Shown: positions 42,570-55,234 of the stretch, piece after piece
How positions within the stretch are numbered: position 1 is the stretch's first letter
Layout of the letters: each line of letters begins with the position of its first letter
NCBI GenBank assembly: GCA_037074615.1
Contig: CM073547.1
Location: 4,278,001-4,342,000 of the forward strand
Length of the DNA: 64,000 bases
From: Leucaena leucocephala
Taxonomy: Eukaryota; Streptophyta; Magnoliopsida; Fabales; Fabaceae
Direction of reading: 5' to 3'
Made by a program: the position numbers and the translations under genes
The notes under the pieces: model-generated
The model's database searches: none
What the model was told of the DNA's origin: nothing
Seen by the model: the letters and a program-made list of their open reading frames with translations, nothing else

Positions 42570-45294
42570 TGTTAGGATCAGGAATTTAATTAACATATAT
42601 GTATATTCTTTACAGAATACCTTGCATGGGAAGAGTTGGCTGAATGGTTCAAAGGCAAGAAGGAAACCGTGTGGCCTGTGTTCGAATCCCAGCAGGTGTA
42701 GAAGAGTGAGTTTTTCTTATTTTTCAGATGCGTGAAATGTCCATTTTGCCCCTCCCTCCTTTAAACTTCAGACACCCCTCCCTGCGTTTCTTCTCATTGG
42801 CGAGTCGGCGAGGCAGCAGGGAACCAGTGGTGGCAGCGGCGAATGCGTCACGCCATCAGTGCCGTGTGCTCAAGCGATTTCTTCTGCCAGTAGCTCTGCT
42901 GTCTTGTTCCATCACCGCTAGCTTCCATCTCGTTCTGCTGCTATATTTTTCCAGCTCGGGTTCAGTCGGCTGCGCGAGGAGAAGAGGAGGTACAGAAGTG
43001 CTGTGGGGTTCGGTGTTCTGTGTGCAGCGCCGGTGAACACCCCTTCCAGTAGACCACATTCTCGGTTAACGCTGTCGCGGTGTAGCTTCTGTCCGCCATC
43101 ATTTTCGTGCTACTGTAGCAAATCCTTTGCTACTGTAGCAAGTCTGTGATTTCCAGTTCCGTCTCATTTCTGCTGTAATCCGTTCGGGGAGTGAAGTGGT
43201 AAGCTCCTTGGTTCACATTCATTATGCAGTTTCATCTTTCCTCCTAAGCAGCTGCTGTGTGTCTGAGCTTAATCTTTTCGGTCTGTGCCGTCACCGCTGC
43301 CCTGTTTCAGGCCATTGCCGTGAGTGTAAGAGGGAGTGGTTTGACGCTGCGCATTGTCATTTTTCTGATCAACCCCGAGGTTCTGCAGCTGGTGTTGGTG
43401 GGAAGGATGGTAAGTCTCACCCTTGTTCTTTATTTCGCTCCGCAACCGTGGCTGCTACCGTTTTTGCTGTGGTTGCTGTTTTAGCAATTTTGGTTACTGT
43501 TCGGAAAGGTTGTTGTTGCCGTGTGTATACCCTTGGATGCATGCTGGATTGCTGCTACCGTGTGCATATATTGCTGTGTTGCTGCTGTGTGTATTTATGG
43601 GCTGCTGTTCGGGTATATGTATGTATATGAAACGCTGATGCTGCTTTGGGCTATGAACCATGTGTGTTTATTTTTATGCATGACGATGGATGTCGGGTAG
43701 GTATGTGATTATGTGTAAAAATTATATTTAGAGAGAGAGTGAGAGAGAAGAAATCCGTGCTGTTGGGGAAGCATGGATGCTGTCATCAGGAATAAGATTT
43801 TTGTCTTGGACAGCACATGAGTATGTATATGCATGCCTTAATCGGTCAAGGAGAATTAGAGGGGGGAAATTTCAGTTTATATATGCATATCATGCTGCTG
43901 TATTTGCCATCATAGTACAGGATAAAACATTAATTCTAAGACGGAAGTTGTAGTATGTCTAAAGAGACTTAAAAGAATGAGTTATATCATGTTTGAAAGG
44001 TGGGTTCGAATGTAAGCTTACGTAATGTCTTATTTTTGGAAATTTAGGAAAATGAAGGGAGAACGATATCTTGAAATTTAGAGTAAGGATAAACTGTATC
44101 AGATTGTTGCAGGTGAGTGAATAACGTTCCCTACAAATTTACATTTTCAAATGCATTGTTATTTTAAATGATGAATTTCAAATATGGATTTTGAAAAGCA
44201 AGTTTTACGAAATTATGGTTTAAATCATTAGAAATGATTTTCTTTTGATTAATTTACCAAAGGTTACGATTATGCATGAAAATGGATAAAGAAGCTTTAG
44301 AAAAAGATTTGACAGTGAACTGATGTTATTCTCTGTGAATTGCATATGTTTTTACAGTAACATGATTTTGTATGTTCATGCTGGGGTAACAGACATTCAA
44401 AGTGATTTTTTTTCAGTGATTATGATAATTGAAACGATTGAGATCTTTACATGTGAAAAGGACCCCACGCATGAGAGAAACGTTTTTGGATGGAATACAG
44501 AACGCTGGTTGCTAACAGCAGTACTGTTAGTCCTTGGTGCACCTTGGTACTCGAGCTCGACAGATTGTGGCATAGCCACCAGAATTATTTCGTGGGATTC
44601 GTTCTCGCGACAGTTTGTGGCCTTGAGCCACCAGAATTATTTCGTGGGATTTATTCTCGCGACAGTTTGTGGCATAGCCACCAGAATTATTTCGTGGGAT
44701 TCGTTCTCGCGACAGATAGTGGCTTCGAGCCACCAGAATGGTTAGTTACCCTCGTGGACTGTGTGTCCACGTCTGTTTTCGTTCTGTTGAAGTCCTACAG
44801 AAAGATCATGGTTTTGAAAAGATTGTTTTGAATGAGTATTTGAAACAATTAGTTCATATGGTTATTTCCCCTGAAATACAGATGTTTATGAAAAGGTTTG
44901 CATTAGATTATGAAGAGTTAAGAAAATACATTTTTAGATGATTATGCATTGTTTATTTTCCGCATTCTTATAAATCATGTTTTTGGGACGTTATTCACGA
45001 GTAGATTTTTGGCTTCAGATAGTGCAGGTGACCCTAATTCTCCAGCTGAGCGGTAAAGAGCCTTGCTGTTGATCCGAAGCTTCATTTGATAATTAGTACT
45101 TTTGATGTAATTGCTTCTTAAGAACTTTTATTATTTTGGAAAGGAAAGTGCTCTGCATGAACCTTAGAAAATGTTTGTATGATTTTTGAAAAATGCTATG
45201 GAGAAATTAATGGTTTTACTTAAAATGCTAGGCTTTCAGAATATGATGTATTCATATTCTGTGCCGGTCACGGTCCAGAATTAGGGACGTGACA
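42570..45294 (+). repeat. 5' LTR of gypsy element 2
   Basis: 2725 bp, TGTTAGGATC...GTGACA. From the CAGGTGAGTG at 44110 to the end it closely matches the other two elements; before that it is a different LTR type. The paired palindromes (43108-43140) and hairpin repeats (44559-44772) are kept. Confidence 0.93.
42630..42725 (+). promoter_or_regulatory. tRNA-like Pol III unit in the LTR of element 2
   Basis: A box TGGCTGAATGG (42637-42647), B box TGTTCGAATCC (42679-42689, 10 of 11 to consensus), 42 bp apart; T5 runs at 42711-42715 and 42721-42725. The sequence between the boxes differs from element 1, yet boxes and spacing are preserved. A second copy is in the 3' LTR at about 50321-50416. Confidence 0.5.
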
Positions 45295-45297
45295 GTT

Positions 45298-45310
45298 TGG
45301 TATCAGAGCC
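45298..45310 (+). other. Primer-binding site, element 2
   Basis: TGGTATCAGAGCC, complementary to initiator tRNA-Met, three bases after the 5' LTR. Confidence 0.93.
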
Positions 45311-45499
45311 AAAGTTTTTCTATGGTTAAGCAGAGCAGAGATACTTCGGTGGAGTCTCAATTATCGTTATGAACCCGGGCATAACTATAGTTGTGGCATC
45401 TCTGAAGATCTCTAAAAGAAATTCAAAAGTGGTGTTTTTCCTATGATTTCAGAAACGAACTTATAAACTGAATATTTTCTATGTTTTATGAATAGTTAA

Positions 45500-48400
45500 A
45501 TGCCGCCTAGACGAGTTCAGTCTAGAGGGAGCTCTAGGGCTTCGGATCAAGGCTCTGCTCAGCGAAGTGATTTGCCTCCTCGAGGCCGAGGACAGGGTCG
45601 TAGGGGTGCTAGGGTTCGGGGAGGTCGACCCCTTAGACCTCTTCAGGAAATTCTATCTGAGGCAGAACCATCTCATCCACAGTCTCCTGAGATCTCTACG
45701 TCCTCTAGGCATGAGATTCAGGTAGAGACACCCCAGGTTATAGAGGAAGAATCCATCGCAGTCAGGCTATCAGAGTTTATAAAGTTGGATCCTCCGAAGT
45801 TCTCAGGGTTTGATTCTCGAGAGGAACCCATTGAGTTTCTGGAAGGAATTGAGAAGAGATGCCGGGCTTTGAGATGCTTAGATGTGCAATACATGGAGTT
45901 TGCCTTGTTTCGACTTGAGGGGATTGCGAATGCGTGGAGTAAGACGGTACCAGGATTTCAGGGCGATAGAGTATCATTATTGTCATGGGCAGATTTTAAG
46001 GATCTTTTCCTGAAGCGCTTTCTTCCCCAGAGCAAGAAGGATGCTAGAGTTAAAGAATTTCTTCTGTTAAAGTGTACTTCTGGGATGTCTGTGGCTGAGT
46101 ATGACAGAAGATTTACAGAACTTTCATCGTATGCATCTACCTTGATTCCGTCGGAGAGGGATAGAATCGGCAGGTTTATTCAGGGATTACCGATACATAT
46201 TCATGATGCTGTGGCCCCGATGCTGAATCATTTTGCTTCTTATGCTGATGTGGTTGACTGTGCTTTGAGAATTGAGTTGAGGCACATTGAAGAAGAAGGG
46301 GTTTCTAAGAAGCAGAAGACTGGGAACGAAAGGTTCCAAGGATCATTTAAGGGTAACCGCCCTCAGGGCCAACCCTCGTCAGCTGATATGCGGCCAGCGC
46401 CCAGATCTTATAGATCTTCTGGGGGCATTCCAGATTCGGGACCAAAGTTTGGAGGTACTAGACCTCAGTCTGGAGGAAGTCAGTCTAGTTATTCCAGGCC
46501 TACCTGTAATATGTGTGGGAAGCACCATTCAGGGGTTTGTCTGAAGTCCTTGGGGGTGTGTTATGGTTGTGGACAGCCGGGTCACATGAAGAAAGAGTGT
46601 CCGTTTGCTCAATCAACCTCGAGTTATGGATCAGCTAGACCTTCTCCCCACCCTTCTACTTTTGCAGCTCCGTCTGTGGGAGCAACTTCTGCCTCTATGG
46701 GTAGAGGTACATCAGGACGACCTCCAAAGAAGAGAGCACAACCTTCAGGCCAAGGTCAAGCTAGGGTTTACGCAATGACAAGGCAAGATGCTCGGGCTTC
46801 TAATGCTGTGGTCACAGGTACTATCTCTATATGTTCTCAAAAAGCTTATGCATTGTTTGACCCTGGTTCAACCCACTCTTATATTTCAAAATATTTTGCT
46901 AAGAGGATGGATAAGAATTCAGTTAGACTTGATTGTCCTTTCACTGTGGCTACCCCTGTTGGGGAATCTTTGTCAGTTTCACAAGTGTACAAATCTTGTG
47001 AAGTGTCTGTTGAGGGTAGAGAAAGTTTTGTCGATTTGATGATACTTGATATGATAGACTTTGATGTCATTCTGGGTATGGATTGGTTAGCTTCATGCTA
47101 TGCTTCGGTGGATTGCCACCTGAAAGTGGTAAAGTTTAACTTTCCGGGTAAAACTTCGTTTGTGTTGTTTGGAAACGAAGTAGATAAGCCAACAAACTTA
47201 ATCTCTGCTTTAAAAGCCCAGCAAATGTTGGCAAAAGGTTGTCAGGGATTTTTGGCGGTAATCCAAGATGTTGACATGCCTACTGTCAACTTAGACCAAA
47301 TTCCTATTGTTCAGGAATTTCCTGATGTTTTTCCGGAGGAATTGCCGGGATTACCCCCAGATCGAGAGATAGAATTTAGTATTGACGTTATTCCTGGTAC
47401 GCAGCCAATTTCTATTCCGCCCTATAGAATGGCGCCGTCTGAGTTGAGGGAATTAAAAAGTCAGTTGCAAGAATTGCTAGATAAGGGGTTCGTACGACCT
47501 AGTACTTCTCCTTGGGGTGCACCAGTGTTATTTGTCAAGAAGAAGGATGGATCGATGAGATTATGCATTGACTATCGACAGCTTAACAAGGTGACAGTAA
47601 AGAACAAGTACCCGTTGCCGCGCATCGATGATTTGTTTGATCAGTTACAAGGAGCGCAGTACTTTTCAAAAGTAGACCTGCGATCAGGGTATCATCAGTT
47701 GAAGATTAAGAAGGAAGATATTCCAAAAACAACATTTAGGACTCGTTATGGTCATTATGAATTCTTAGTAATGTCCTTTGGGTTGACAAATGCTCCTGCG
47801 GCATTCATGGATTTGATGAATCGAGTATTCAGAGAATTCCTGGATAAGTTTGTAATCGTGTTCATTGATGATATCCTGGTTTATTCCAAGAGTGAGGAAG
47901 AGCATGAACATCATTTGCGGATAGTGTTGCAGAGATTGAGAGAACATCAGCTCTATGCTAAACTTTCCAAGTGTGAGTTTTGGTTAACTGAGGTCACTTT
48001 CTTGGGGCATGTGGTGTCGAGGGATGGCATCCAAGTTGATCCTAGTAAGGTTGAGGCAGTTAAAAGTTGGCCACGACCTACTACTGTAACTGAGATTCGA
48101 AGTTTCTTAGGTCTTGCAGGATACTATCGCCGTTTTGTGCAGGATTTTTCAAGAATAGCAGCTCCGATGACAAGGCTAACCCAAAAGAATGTGAAGTTCG
48201 TGTGGGATGAGAAATGCGAGGCAAGTTTTCAAAAGTTAAAAGAATCTTTGACCTCTGCTCCAGTGCTAAGTTTACCTTCAGGAGTTGGTGGCTATACAGT
48301 GTATTGTGATGCTTCTCGGATTGGGCTAGGCTGTGTGTTAATGCAAGATGGTCGAGTTATTGCCTATGCTTCTAGAAAACTTAAGTTGCATGAGCAGAAC

Positions 48401-50209
48401 TATCCAACTCATGATTTAGAGATGGCTGCGGTGGTGTTTGCTTTAAAGATTTGGAGACATTATCTGTACGGAGAAACCTGTGAGATTTTTACAGATCACA
48501 AAAGCCTTAAGTACATCTTTGAACAGAAGGATTTAAATCTCAGGCAGAGAAGGTGGATGGAATTGTTAAAGGATTATGATTGTACGATTCTGTACCATCC
48601 GGGAAAAGCGAACGTGGTGGCTGATGCTTTAAGCAGGAAGTCTATGAATAGTTTAGCACACATAAAGATTGAAAGAAGACCGTTGGTACAGGAGATTCAT
48701 AAAGTTGAACAAGAGGGAGTCGTATTTGAAATTGCTGATAAGGGAGTACTTTTGGCTCATTTGCAAGCTCATTCCTCATTACGGGATCAGATTAAGGAAG
48801 CTCAGTATTCAGACCCGAAGTTGTGTGAGTTGAGGGATTCAGTTAAAGACAGAAGTAATTCGGAATTTATGATTGATCAGGAAGGTGTTTTGAGGTTCGA
48901 GGGTAGAATTTGTGTGCCACAAGTTCAGGAGTTGAGAAGGCTAATTCTTGAAGAAGCTCATCATTCTGCCTATACTATCCACCCTGGTATAACTAAGATG
49001 TACCAAGATTTGAAACAGTTGTTTTGGTGGCATGGTATGAAGAATGATGTGGCGAATTTTGTTGCACATTGTTTAGTGTGCCAACAAGTTAAGGCGGAAC
49101 ATCAGAAGCCGGCAGGACCGTTACAACGGTTGGAGATACCTGAATGGAAGTGGGAAAACATAACTATGGATTTTATCGTGGGATTGCCCCGTACTGCTAA
49201 GGGTTTTGATTCTATTTGGGTAATTGTTGATAGATTGACTAAGTCCGCTCATTTTCTACCAGTGAAGACGACGTACAGTGCGGCTAGATACGCTGAGATT
49301 TACATCGAGGAGATCTTGCGGTTACACGGAGTCCCAGTGTCTATTATTTCTGATAGAGGGCCCCAGTTCACTTCTCAATTTTGGAAATCATTTCAGAAAG
49401 CTTTGGGCACTCGATTGAATCTTAGCACTGCTTTTCATCCTCAGACTGATGGACAGTCGGAGAGGACAATCCAGATAGTCGAGGATATGTTGAGGTCCTG
49501 TGTCATGGATTTTAGTGGAAGTTGGGACAAACATTTACCGTTAGTAGAATTTGCCTATAATAACAGTTATCAATCAAGTATTCAAATGGCACCATTTGAG
49601 GCATTGTACGGGAGGCAGTGTAGATCTCCAATTGGATGGTTCGAAGTTGGAGACGGAATGATATTAGGGCCTGATTTGGTTCAAGATGCTAAAGAAAAGG
49701 TGAAGGTGATTCAACAAAGGTTGTTGGAGGCTCAAAGTCGACAGAAATCTTATGCAGATCATCGTCGTAGGGAATTAGAGTTCATGGCCGGAGATAAAGT
49801 GTTTTTAAGAGTGTCACCAATGAAAGGGGTTATGAGATTTGGTAAAAAGGGTAAGTTAAGTCCGAGGTTTATCGGCCCCTTTGAGATTTTGGATAAAGTA
49901 GGTGCAGTAGCTTATCGATTAGCCTTACCACCAGAGCTATCAGGGATACATCCGGTGTTTCATGTATCGATGTTGCGAAAGTACTTGTATGATCCATCTC
50001 ATGTTGTTGAATATCAAGAGGTTCAGGTGAACGAGGACCTGTCATATGATGAAGATCCGATAGCCATTATTGATCAACAAGTAAAGAAGTTGAGATCGAA
50101 GGAGATTCCTTCGGTGAAAGTGTTATGGCGAAACCACTCAGAGGAAGAAGCTACTTGGGAGTTGGAGGCTGAGATGCGAGTCAAATACCCACAATTATTT
50201 CAGAACTAA
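45500..50209 (+). CDS. gag-pol polyprotein, gypsy element 2
   Basis: An intact 1569-codon frame collinear with element 1. All catalytic landmarks are kept: knuckles at 336-347 and 354-367, protease DPGS near 454, FIDD at 788-791, RNase H acidic residues, integrase HHCC and D-x60-D-x35-E, chromodomain-like tail. Substitutions shared with element 3 and absent from element 1 include LPPRG (24-28), QVIEEE (near 80) and MNSLAH with ERRPLVQ (near 1050-1063). Unique changes include [11 protein letters not shown] near the C terminus. Likely coding-competent. Confidence 0.96.
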   Translation: MPPRRVQSRGSSRASDQGSAQRSDLPPRGRGQGRRGARVRGGRPLRPLQEILSEAEPSHPQSPEISTSSRHEIQVETPQVIEEESIAVRLSEFIKLDPPKFSGFDSREEPIEFLEGIEKRCRALRCLDVQYMEFALFRLEGIANAWSKTVPGFQGDRVSLLSWADFKDLFLKRFLPQSKKDARVKEFLLLKCTSGMSVAEYDRRFTELSSYASTLIPSERDRIGRFIQGLPIHIHDAVAPMLNHFASYADVVDCALRIELRHIEEEGVSKKQKTGNERFQGSFKGNRPQGQPSSADMRPAPRSYRSSGGIPDSGPKFGGTRPQSGGSQSSYSRPTCNMCGKHHSGVCLKSLGVCYGCGQPGHMKKECPFAQSTSSYGSARPSPHPSTFAAPSVGATSASMGRGTSGRPPKKRAQPSGQGQARVYAMTRQDARASNAVVTGTISICSQKAYALFDPGSTHSYISKYFAKRMDKNSVRLDCPFTVATPVGESLSVSQVYKSCEVSVEGRESFVDLMILDMIDFDVILGMDWLASCYASVDCHLKVVKFNFPGKTSFVLFGNEVDKPTNLISALKAQQMLAKGCQGFLAVIQDVDMPTVNLDQIPIVQEFPDVFPEELPGLPPDREIEFSIDVIPGTQPISIPPYRMAPSELRELKSQLQELLDKGFVRPSTSPWGAPVLFVKKKDGSMRLCIDYRQLNKVTVKNKYPLPRIDDLFDQLQGAQYFSKVDLRSGYHQLKIKKEDIPKTTFRTRYGHYEFLVMSFGLTNAPAAFMDLMNRVFREFLDKFVIVFIDDILVYSKSEEEHEHHLRIVLQRLREHQLYAKLSKCEFWLTEVTFLGHVVSRDGIQVDPSKVEAVKSWPRPTTVTEIRSFLGLAGYYRRFVQDFSRIAAPMTRLTQKNVKFVWDEKCEASFQKLKESLTSAPVLSLPSGVGGYTVYCDASRIGLGCVLMQDGRVIAYASRKLKLHEQNYPTHDLEMAAVVFALKIWRHYLYGETCEIFTDHKSLKYIFEQKDLNLRQRRWMELLKDYDCTILYHPGKANVVADALSRKSMNSLAHIKIERRPLVQEIHKVEQEGVVFEIADKGVLLAHLQAHSSLRDQIKEAQYSDPKLCELRDSVKDRSNSEFMIDQEGVLRFEGRICVPQVQELRRLILEEAHHSAYTIHPGITKMYQDLKQLFWWHGMKNDVANFVAHCLVCQQVKAEHQKPAGPLQRLEIPEWKWENITMDFIVGLPRTAKGFDSIWVIVDRLTKSAHFLPVKTTYSAARYAEIYIEEILRLHGVPVSIISDRGPQFTSQFWKSFQKALGTRLNLSTAFHPQTDGQSERTIQIVEDMLRSCVMDFSGSWDKHLPLVEFAYNNSYQSSIQMAPFEALYGRQCRSPIGWFEVGDGMILGPDLVQDAKEKVKVIQQRLLEAQSRQKSYADHRRRELEFMAGDKVFLRVSPMKGVMRFGKKGKLSPRFIGPFEILDKVGAVAYRLALPPELSGIHPVFHVSMLRKYLYDPSHVVEYQEVQVNEDLSYDEDPIAIIDQQVKKLRSKEIPSVKVLWRNHSEEEATWELEAEMRVKYPQLFQN

Positions 50210-50247
50210 GGTGTGCATATTTTCAAATTCGGAGGACCGAATTTCTT

Positions 50248-50260
50248 AAGAGGGAAAGAA
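50248..50260 (+). other. Polypurine tract, element 2
   Basis: AAGAGGGAAAGAA adjoining the 3' LTR; one G of element 1 is A here. Confidence 0.88.
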
Positions 50261-52985
50261 TGTTAGGATCAGGAATTTAATTAACATATATGTATATTCT
50301 TTACAGAATACCTTGCATGGGAAGAGTTGGCTGAATGGTTCAAAGGCAAGAAGGAAACCGTGTGGCCTGTGTTCGAATCCCAGCAGGTGTAGAAGAGTGA
50401 GTTTTTCTTATTTTTCAGATGCGTGAAATGTCCATTTTGCCCCTCCCTCCTTTAAACTTCAGACACCCCTCCCTGCGTTTCTTCTCATTGGCGAGTCGGC
50501 GAGGCAGCAGGGAACCAGTGGTGGCAGCGGCGAATGCGTCACGCCATCAGTGCCGTGTGCTCAAGCGATTTCTTCTGCCAGTAGCTCTGCTGTCTTGTTC
50601 CATCACCGCTAGCTTCCATCTCGTTCTGCTGCTATATTTTTCCAGCTCGGGTTCAGTCGGCTGCGCGAGGAGAAGAGGAGGTACAGAAGTGCTGTGGGGT
50701 TCGGTGTTCTGTGTGCAGCGCCGGTGAACACCCCTTCCAGTAGACCACATTCTCGGTTAACGCTGTCGCGGTGTAGCTTCTGTCCGCCATCATTTTCGTG
50801 CTACTGTAGCAAATCCTTTGCTACTGTAGCAAGTCTGTGATTTCCAGTTCCGTCTCATTTCTGCTGTAATCCGTTCGGGGAGTGAAGTGGTAAGCTCCTT
50901 GGTTCACATTCATTATGCAGTTTCATCTTTCCTCCTAAGCAGCTGCTGTGTGTCTGAGCTTAATCTTTTCGGTCTGTGCCGTCACCGCTGCCCTGTTTCA
51001 GGCCATTGCCGTGAGTGTAAGAGGGAGTGGTTTGACGCTGCGCATTGTCATTTTTCTGATCAACCCCGAGGTTCTGCAGCTGGTGTTGGTGGGAAGGATG
51101 GTAAGTCTCACCCTTGTTCTTTATTTCGCTCCGCAACCGTGGCTGCTACCGTTTTTGCTGTGGTTGCTGTTTTAGCAATTTTGGTTACTGTTCGGAAAGG
51201 TTGTTGTTGCCGTGTGTATACCCTTGGATGCATGCTGGATTGCTGCTACCGTGTGCATATATTGCTGTGTTGCTGCTGTGTGTATTTATGGGCTGCTGTT
51301 CGGGTATATGTATGTATATGAAACGCTGATGCTGCTTTGGGCTATGAACCATGTGTGTTTATTTTTATGCATGACGATGGATGTCGGGTAGGTATGTGAT
51401 TATGTGTAAAAATTATATTTAGAGAGAGAGTGAGAGAGAAGAAATCCGTGCTGTTGGGGAAGCATGGATGCTGTCATCAGGAATAAGATTTTTGTCTTGG
51501 ACAGCACATGAGTATGTATATGCATGCCTTAATCGGTCAAGGAGAATTAGAGGGGGGAAATTTCAGTTTATATATGCATATCATGCTGCTGTATTTGCCA
51601 TCATAGTACAGGATAAAACATTAATTCTAAGACGGAAGTTGTAGTATGTCTAAAGAGACTTAAAAGAATGAGTTATATCATGTTTGAAAGGTGGGTTCGA
51701 ATGTAAGCTTACGTAATGTCTTATTTTTGGAAATTTAGGAAAATGAAGGGAGAACGATATCTTGAAATTTAGAGTAAGGATAAACTGTATCAGATTGTTG
51801 CAGGTGAGTGAATAACGTTCCCTACAAATTTACATTTTCAAATGCATTGTTATTTTAAATGATGAATTTCAAATATGGATTTTGAAAAGCAAGTTTTACG
51901 AAATTATGGTTTAAATCATTAGAAATGATTTTCTTTTGATTAATTTACCAAAGGTTACGATTATGCATGAAAATGGATAAAGAAGCTTTAGAAAAAGATT
52001 TGACAGTGAACTGATGTTATTCTCTGTGAATTGCATATGTTTTTACAGTAACATGATTTTGTATGTTCATGCTGGGGTAACAGACATTCAAAGTGATTTT
52101 TTTTCAGTGATTATGATAATTGAAACGATTGAGATCTTTACATGTGAAAAGGACCCCACGCATGAGAGAAACGTTTTTGGACGGAATACAGAACGCTGGT
52201 TGCTAACAGCAGTACTGTTAGTCCTTGGTGCACCTTGGTACTCGAGCTCGACAGATTGTGGCATAGCCACCAGAATTATTTCGTGGGATTCGTTCTCGCG
52301 ACAGTTTGTGGCCTTGAGCCACCAGAATTATTTCGTGGGATTTATTCTCGCGACAGTTTGTGGCATAGCCACCAGAATTATTTCGTGGGATTCGTTCTCG
52401 CGACAGATAGTGGCTTCGAGCCACCAGAATGGTTAGTTACCCTCGTGGACTGTGTGTCCACGTCTGTTTTCGTTCTGTTGAAGTCCTACAGAAAGATCAT
52501 GGTTTTGAAAAGATTGTTTTGAATGAGTATTTGAAACAATTAGTTCATATGGTTATTTCCCCTGAAATACAGATGTTTATGAAAAGGTTTGCATTAGATT
52601 ATGAAGAGTTAAGAAAATACATTTTTAGATGATTATGCATTGTTTATTTTCCGCATTCTTATAAATCATGTTTTTGGGACGTTATTCACGAGTAGATTTT
52701 TGGCTTCAGATAGTGCAGGTGACCCTAATTCTCCAGCTGAGCGGTAAAGAGCCTTGCTGTTGATCCGAAGCTTCATTTGATAATTAGTACTTTTGATGTA
52801 ATTGCTTCTTAAGAACTTTTATTATTTTGGAAAGGAAAGTGCTCTGCATGAACCTTAGAAAATGTTTGTATGATTTTTGAAAAATGCTATGGAGAAATTA
52901 ATGGTTTTACTTAAAATGCTAGGCTTTCAGAATATGATGTATTCATATTCTGTGCCGGTCACGGTCCAGAATTAGGGACGTGACA
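50261..52985 (+). repeat. 3' LTR of gypsy element 2
   Basis: 2725 bp, same length as the 5' LTR and identical except for one base seen by eye. Confidence 0.93.
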
Positions 52986-53151
52986 CTCGTACAGCCCTAT
53001 TCATTATGATTTAGAATTTTAATCAAGAAATTGTCATAAGAAGTTTTGCTTTTGTGGCTTTGGAAATGTAACTTTTTACATTGTATAAAACTCACTTTGA
53101 AACATGATGATATATATATTAAAATACATAAAATATAAAAAACAAAGTTAC

Positions 53152-53294
53152 CTTGTATACTGTATCAAATCCTCTATGAACTCTCCTCTTAGTGCATTTT
53201 AACCGTCTAATACAGGCAAATAATATAAGGAGGATCAAAATAAGAATTACACCTCCAACAACTCCACCGATAATAGCCCACTTATTGCTTGAAC
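53152..53294 (-). pseudogene. Captured receptor-kinase exon (transmembrane and glycine loop)
   Basis: In reverse, acceptor TTGTAG precedes the exon and donor GTAACT follows it. It encodes GSSNKWAIIGGVVGG, a 20-residue hydrophobic span, a basic stop-transfer stretch (RRLKCTKRR) and then RGFDTVYK, a degenerate kinase glycine loop. The juxtamembrane part expected between the two is missing, so the exon is internally deleted. It lies upstream of the kinase N-lobe fragment (42375-42569) once gypsy element 2 is discounted. Confidence 0.65.
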
Positions 53295-53599
53295 CTACAA
53301 GACATGACTAGAGAACTAGTTTTCAAATAAGTCATATATAATTTTGGCAAATGAAATATTCCTTTTAAAAAGTACAAGCATGTGCATATCTATATAATAT
53401 AATCAAGCCTCGACAAAAGAAATATATAACAAGAGTTTTCATAATACACAAAAGCAAATAAAATTGTCATGCTGCAATAATATATGTTAAATTGTAATCC
53501 TTGAATCAATGAATATACCTCCTTGGTAAATCTGAATCCTTATTGGCTTCTCCAACTATTTGTTCCATCTCAGTAATATATCATATTAAAATACTTATA

Positions 53600-53719
53600 G
53601 GCACATGGGAGTCTCTAATTAGTGACACCTTGTGAGTCACCATGTAAAAGATGGCTCTAATCAGTGACACCTTGAGAGCCAAGAACAACCCAAATGTCAC
53701 TGCTGGGTTAATGTGACCT
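53600..53719 (-). pseudogene. Captured PIP aquaporin fragment
   Basis: The reverse frame reads [14 protein letters not shown] then [13 protein letters not shown], the first NPA box and adjoining helix of plasma-membrane intrinsic proteins. It then repeats HKVSLIR through a short local duplication and ends in unrelated codons. Only this portion of an aquaporin is present and it cannot form a channel. Confidence 0.75.
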
Positions 53720-54600
53720 ATATTCATTGAACCATCCATGCGTTTCATTTTCTGCAAAGCACTGTGAACTTTACTTGTTTTTAGATTGAAATAAAAATCA
53801 CTTGAATGCAAGTAGGGCATATCGGAGAAGAGTATACCTCCTTGGTAAAGAATGGTAATCAATTTAAATATTGAGCAAGGATCTTATCAGATATGCTGCT
53901 ACATTCTCTATGGAATTCAATTTTAAGGTATATGTCATGTATGTCTGCAATAGGCTCAAGTTAGCTGTCCGTCTGAAAATTTTTATCTCACCGACTCTAT
54001 AACAGCAGAAATCAGAAATTTTAAAAAATGCTGAACTCTAACTCCCCTTACTCATTTTTTTGTGGTCAGCAAACAAACTGAATGAACGGAAAACATATTT
54101 GTTTAATCTGGAAAAATAATGATGAGAATCTGATAAGAGGAGCAGGATTCTTACAATACTTAATAGATCTTCCACAAACTCATTTCAACCTGAAGGAGCA
54201 GAGAGAGGATGAAAATCCTCTAGCGTCGACAAAATTGAATCGTAATGAGGCGAAACAGAACTGACTCTGGCGCTGGCTCTGAAGAAGCACATATTAGAGA
54301 TTCAGATCGCAGAGAATTTCTAGATGCTTCGATTGTAGGAAGGAAAATGGAGGCCCATCCCTAGGGTTTTAGTGATGCGCCAGGTCCCTTTTTAGTCTGT
54401 GATTCTTTGCACTTTCTAGAGAGAGAGAGGAGAGGGCGACTGCAAGAGTGGAGTGTGAGGCTGTGAGATGGGACGCGACGCAGGAGTGTACCACCATAAG
54501 GGTAGCCGTGAGCTCATGAGCGACGCCGACGCGGCTAGGGCTCTGAAGAAGCAGAGAATGGAAGAAGAAGAAGAGAAATAAAGTGAAGAGAAAAGTCAAC
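53720..54600. other. CACTA interior of unknown origin
   Basis: No recognisable protein. The segment 54230-54600 has GC-richer, UTR-like or exon-like sequence (ATGGAGGCCCATCCCTAGGG; GAAGAAGCAGAGAATGGAAG) and may be another captured gene piece. The ORFs at 54082-54264 and 54369-54719 are not convincing. Confidence 0.4.
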
Positions 54601-54619
54601 CTGCGGTACATATTGAAAA

Positions 54620-54715
54620 ATAAATTGACTTTCAGCGGTGACAAAAGAATTGTCACCGCTGAAAGTCTACCTTCAGCGGCGACAAAAAAGTCGCCGCTAA
54701 AAATCTTACATTTTA
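54620..54715. repeat. Internal CACTA-type repeat cluster
   Basis: AAATTGACTTTCAGCGGTGAC, then GTCACCGCTGAAAGTC and TTCAGCGGCGAC...GTCGCCGCT closely resemble the left terminus (41739-41800). They may be the relic end of a second, nested or fused CACTA element. Confidence 0.55.
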
Positions 54716-55234
54716 TCACATAATTTTTTTGAACCCAAAATATTTTTAATGATTATTTTTTTCTTTATTCTTTCTCTAAAATTTCACTTTTTAGACTTTT
54801 TAATTTCAGAAAAACACTCTCCTGATCTTTTGATCTCTTGTATGCATTTTATGTCCCTTATTTCTCATGATCTTTTTCACACACACATCTCCCTCTCTCT
54901 ATCTCCTCCCCCACATTGTCTCTAACACACAAATACCAACTCTCACGCTCATTGATACATATTTATAATATCTCTCTCATGCACATACCCCTGCTTATCT
55001 CATTCTTTCACATATATGATATTATATCTATATAATATCTCCTTACTACAATAACATGTGAATTTATTATTTAAAAATGACATTATTCAATAATTTAATT
55101 CTATATATTAGATAGTTGCTTCATCCCCCTCTAAATTATACCTTTTGCGGTTACAGACAATTGTCGCCACATAAACTATAGACTTTTACTATTACCAGAA
55201 AAGTAGTGTCAAAAATTTTTATTATTAACCTTCT
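54716..55234. other. CACTA interior, AT/CT-rich
   Basis: Pyrimidine-rich, with ACACAC and CTCTCT phrases; no gene. A lone GACAATTGTCGCCAC near 55155 hints at further subterminal repeats. Confidence 0.45.

Larger units (their letters stand above)
42570..52985 (+). mobile_element. Ty3/gypsy chromovirus element 2 (complete), nested in CACTA
   Basis: 10,416 bp with target duplication CTCGT (42565-42569 and 52986-52990). It has the same internal plan and PBS as element 1, but the first ~1.5 kb of its LTR is clearly diverged from that of element 1. The LTR pair shows a single difference that I could see (T at 44491, C at 52182), so this is the youngest datable insertion in the window. Confidence 0.95.

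Noticed and set aside
44397..44733. Minus-strand ORFs through the LTR hairpin repeats (also 52088-52424)
   Set aside because: Repetitive translations of the tandem repeat with no independent support.
46287..47039. Secondary ORFs inside gag-pol of element 2
   Set aside because: Out-of-frame shadows of the intact polyprotein gene.
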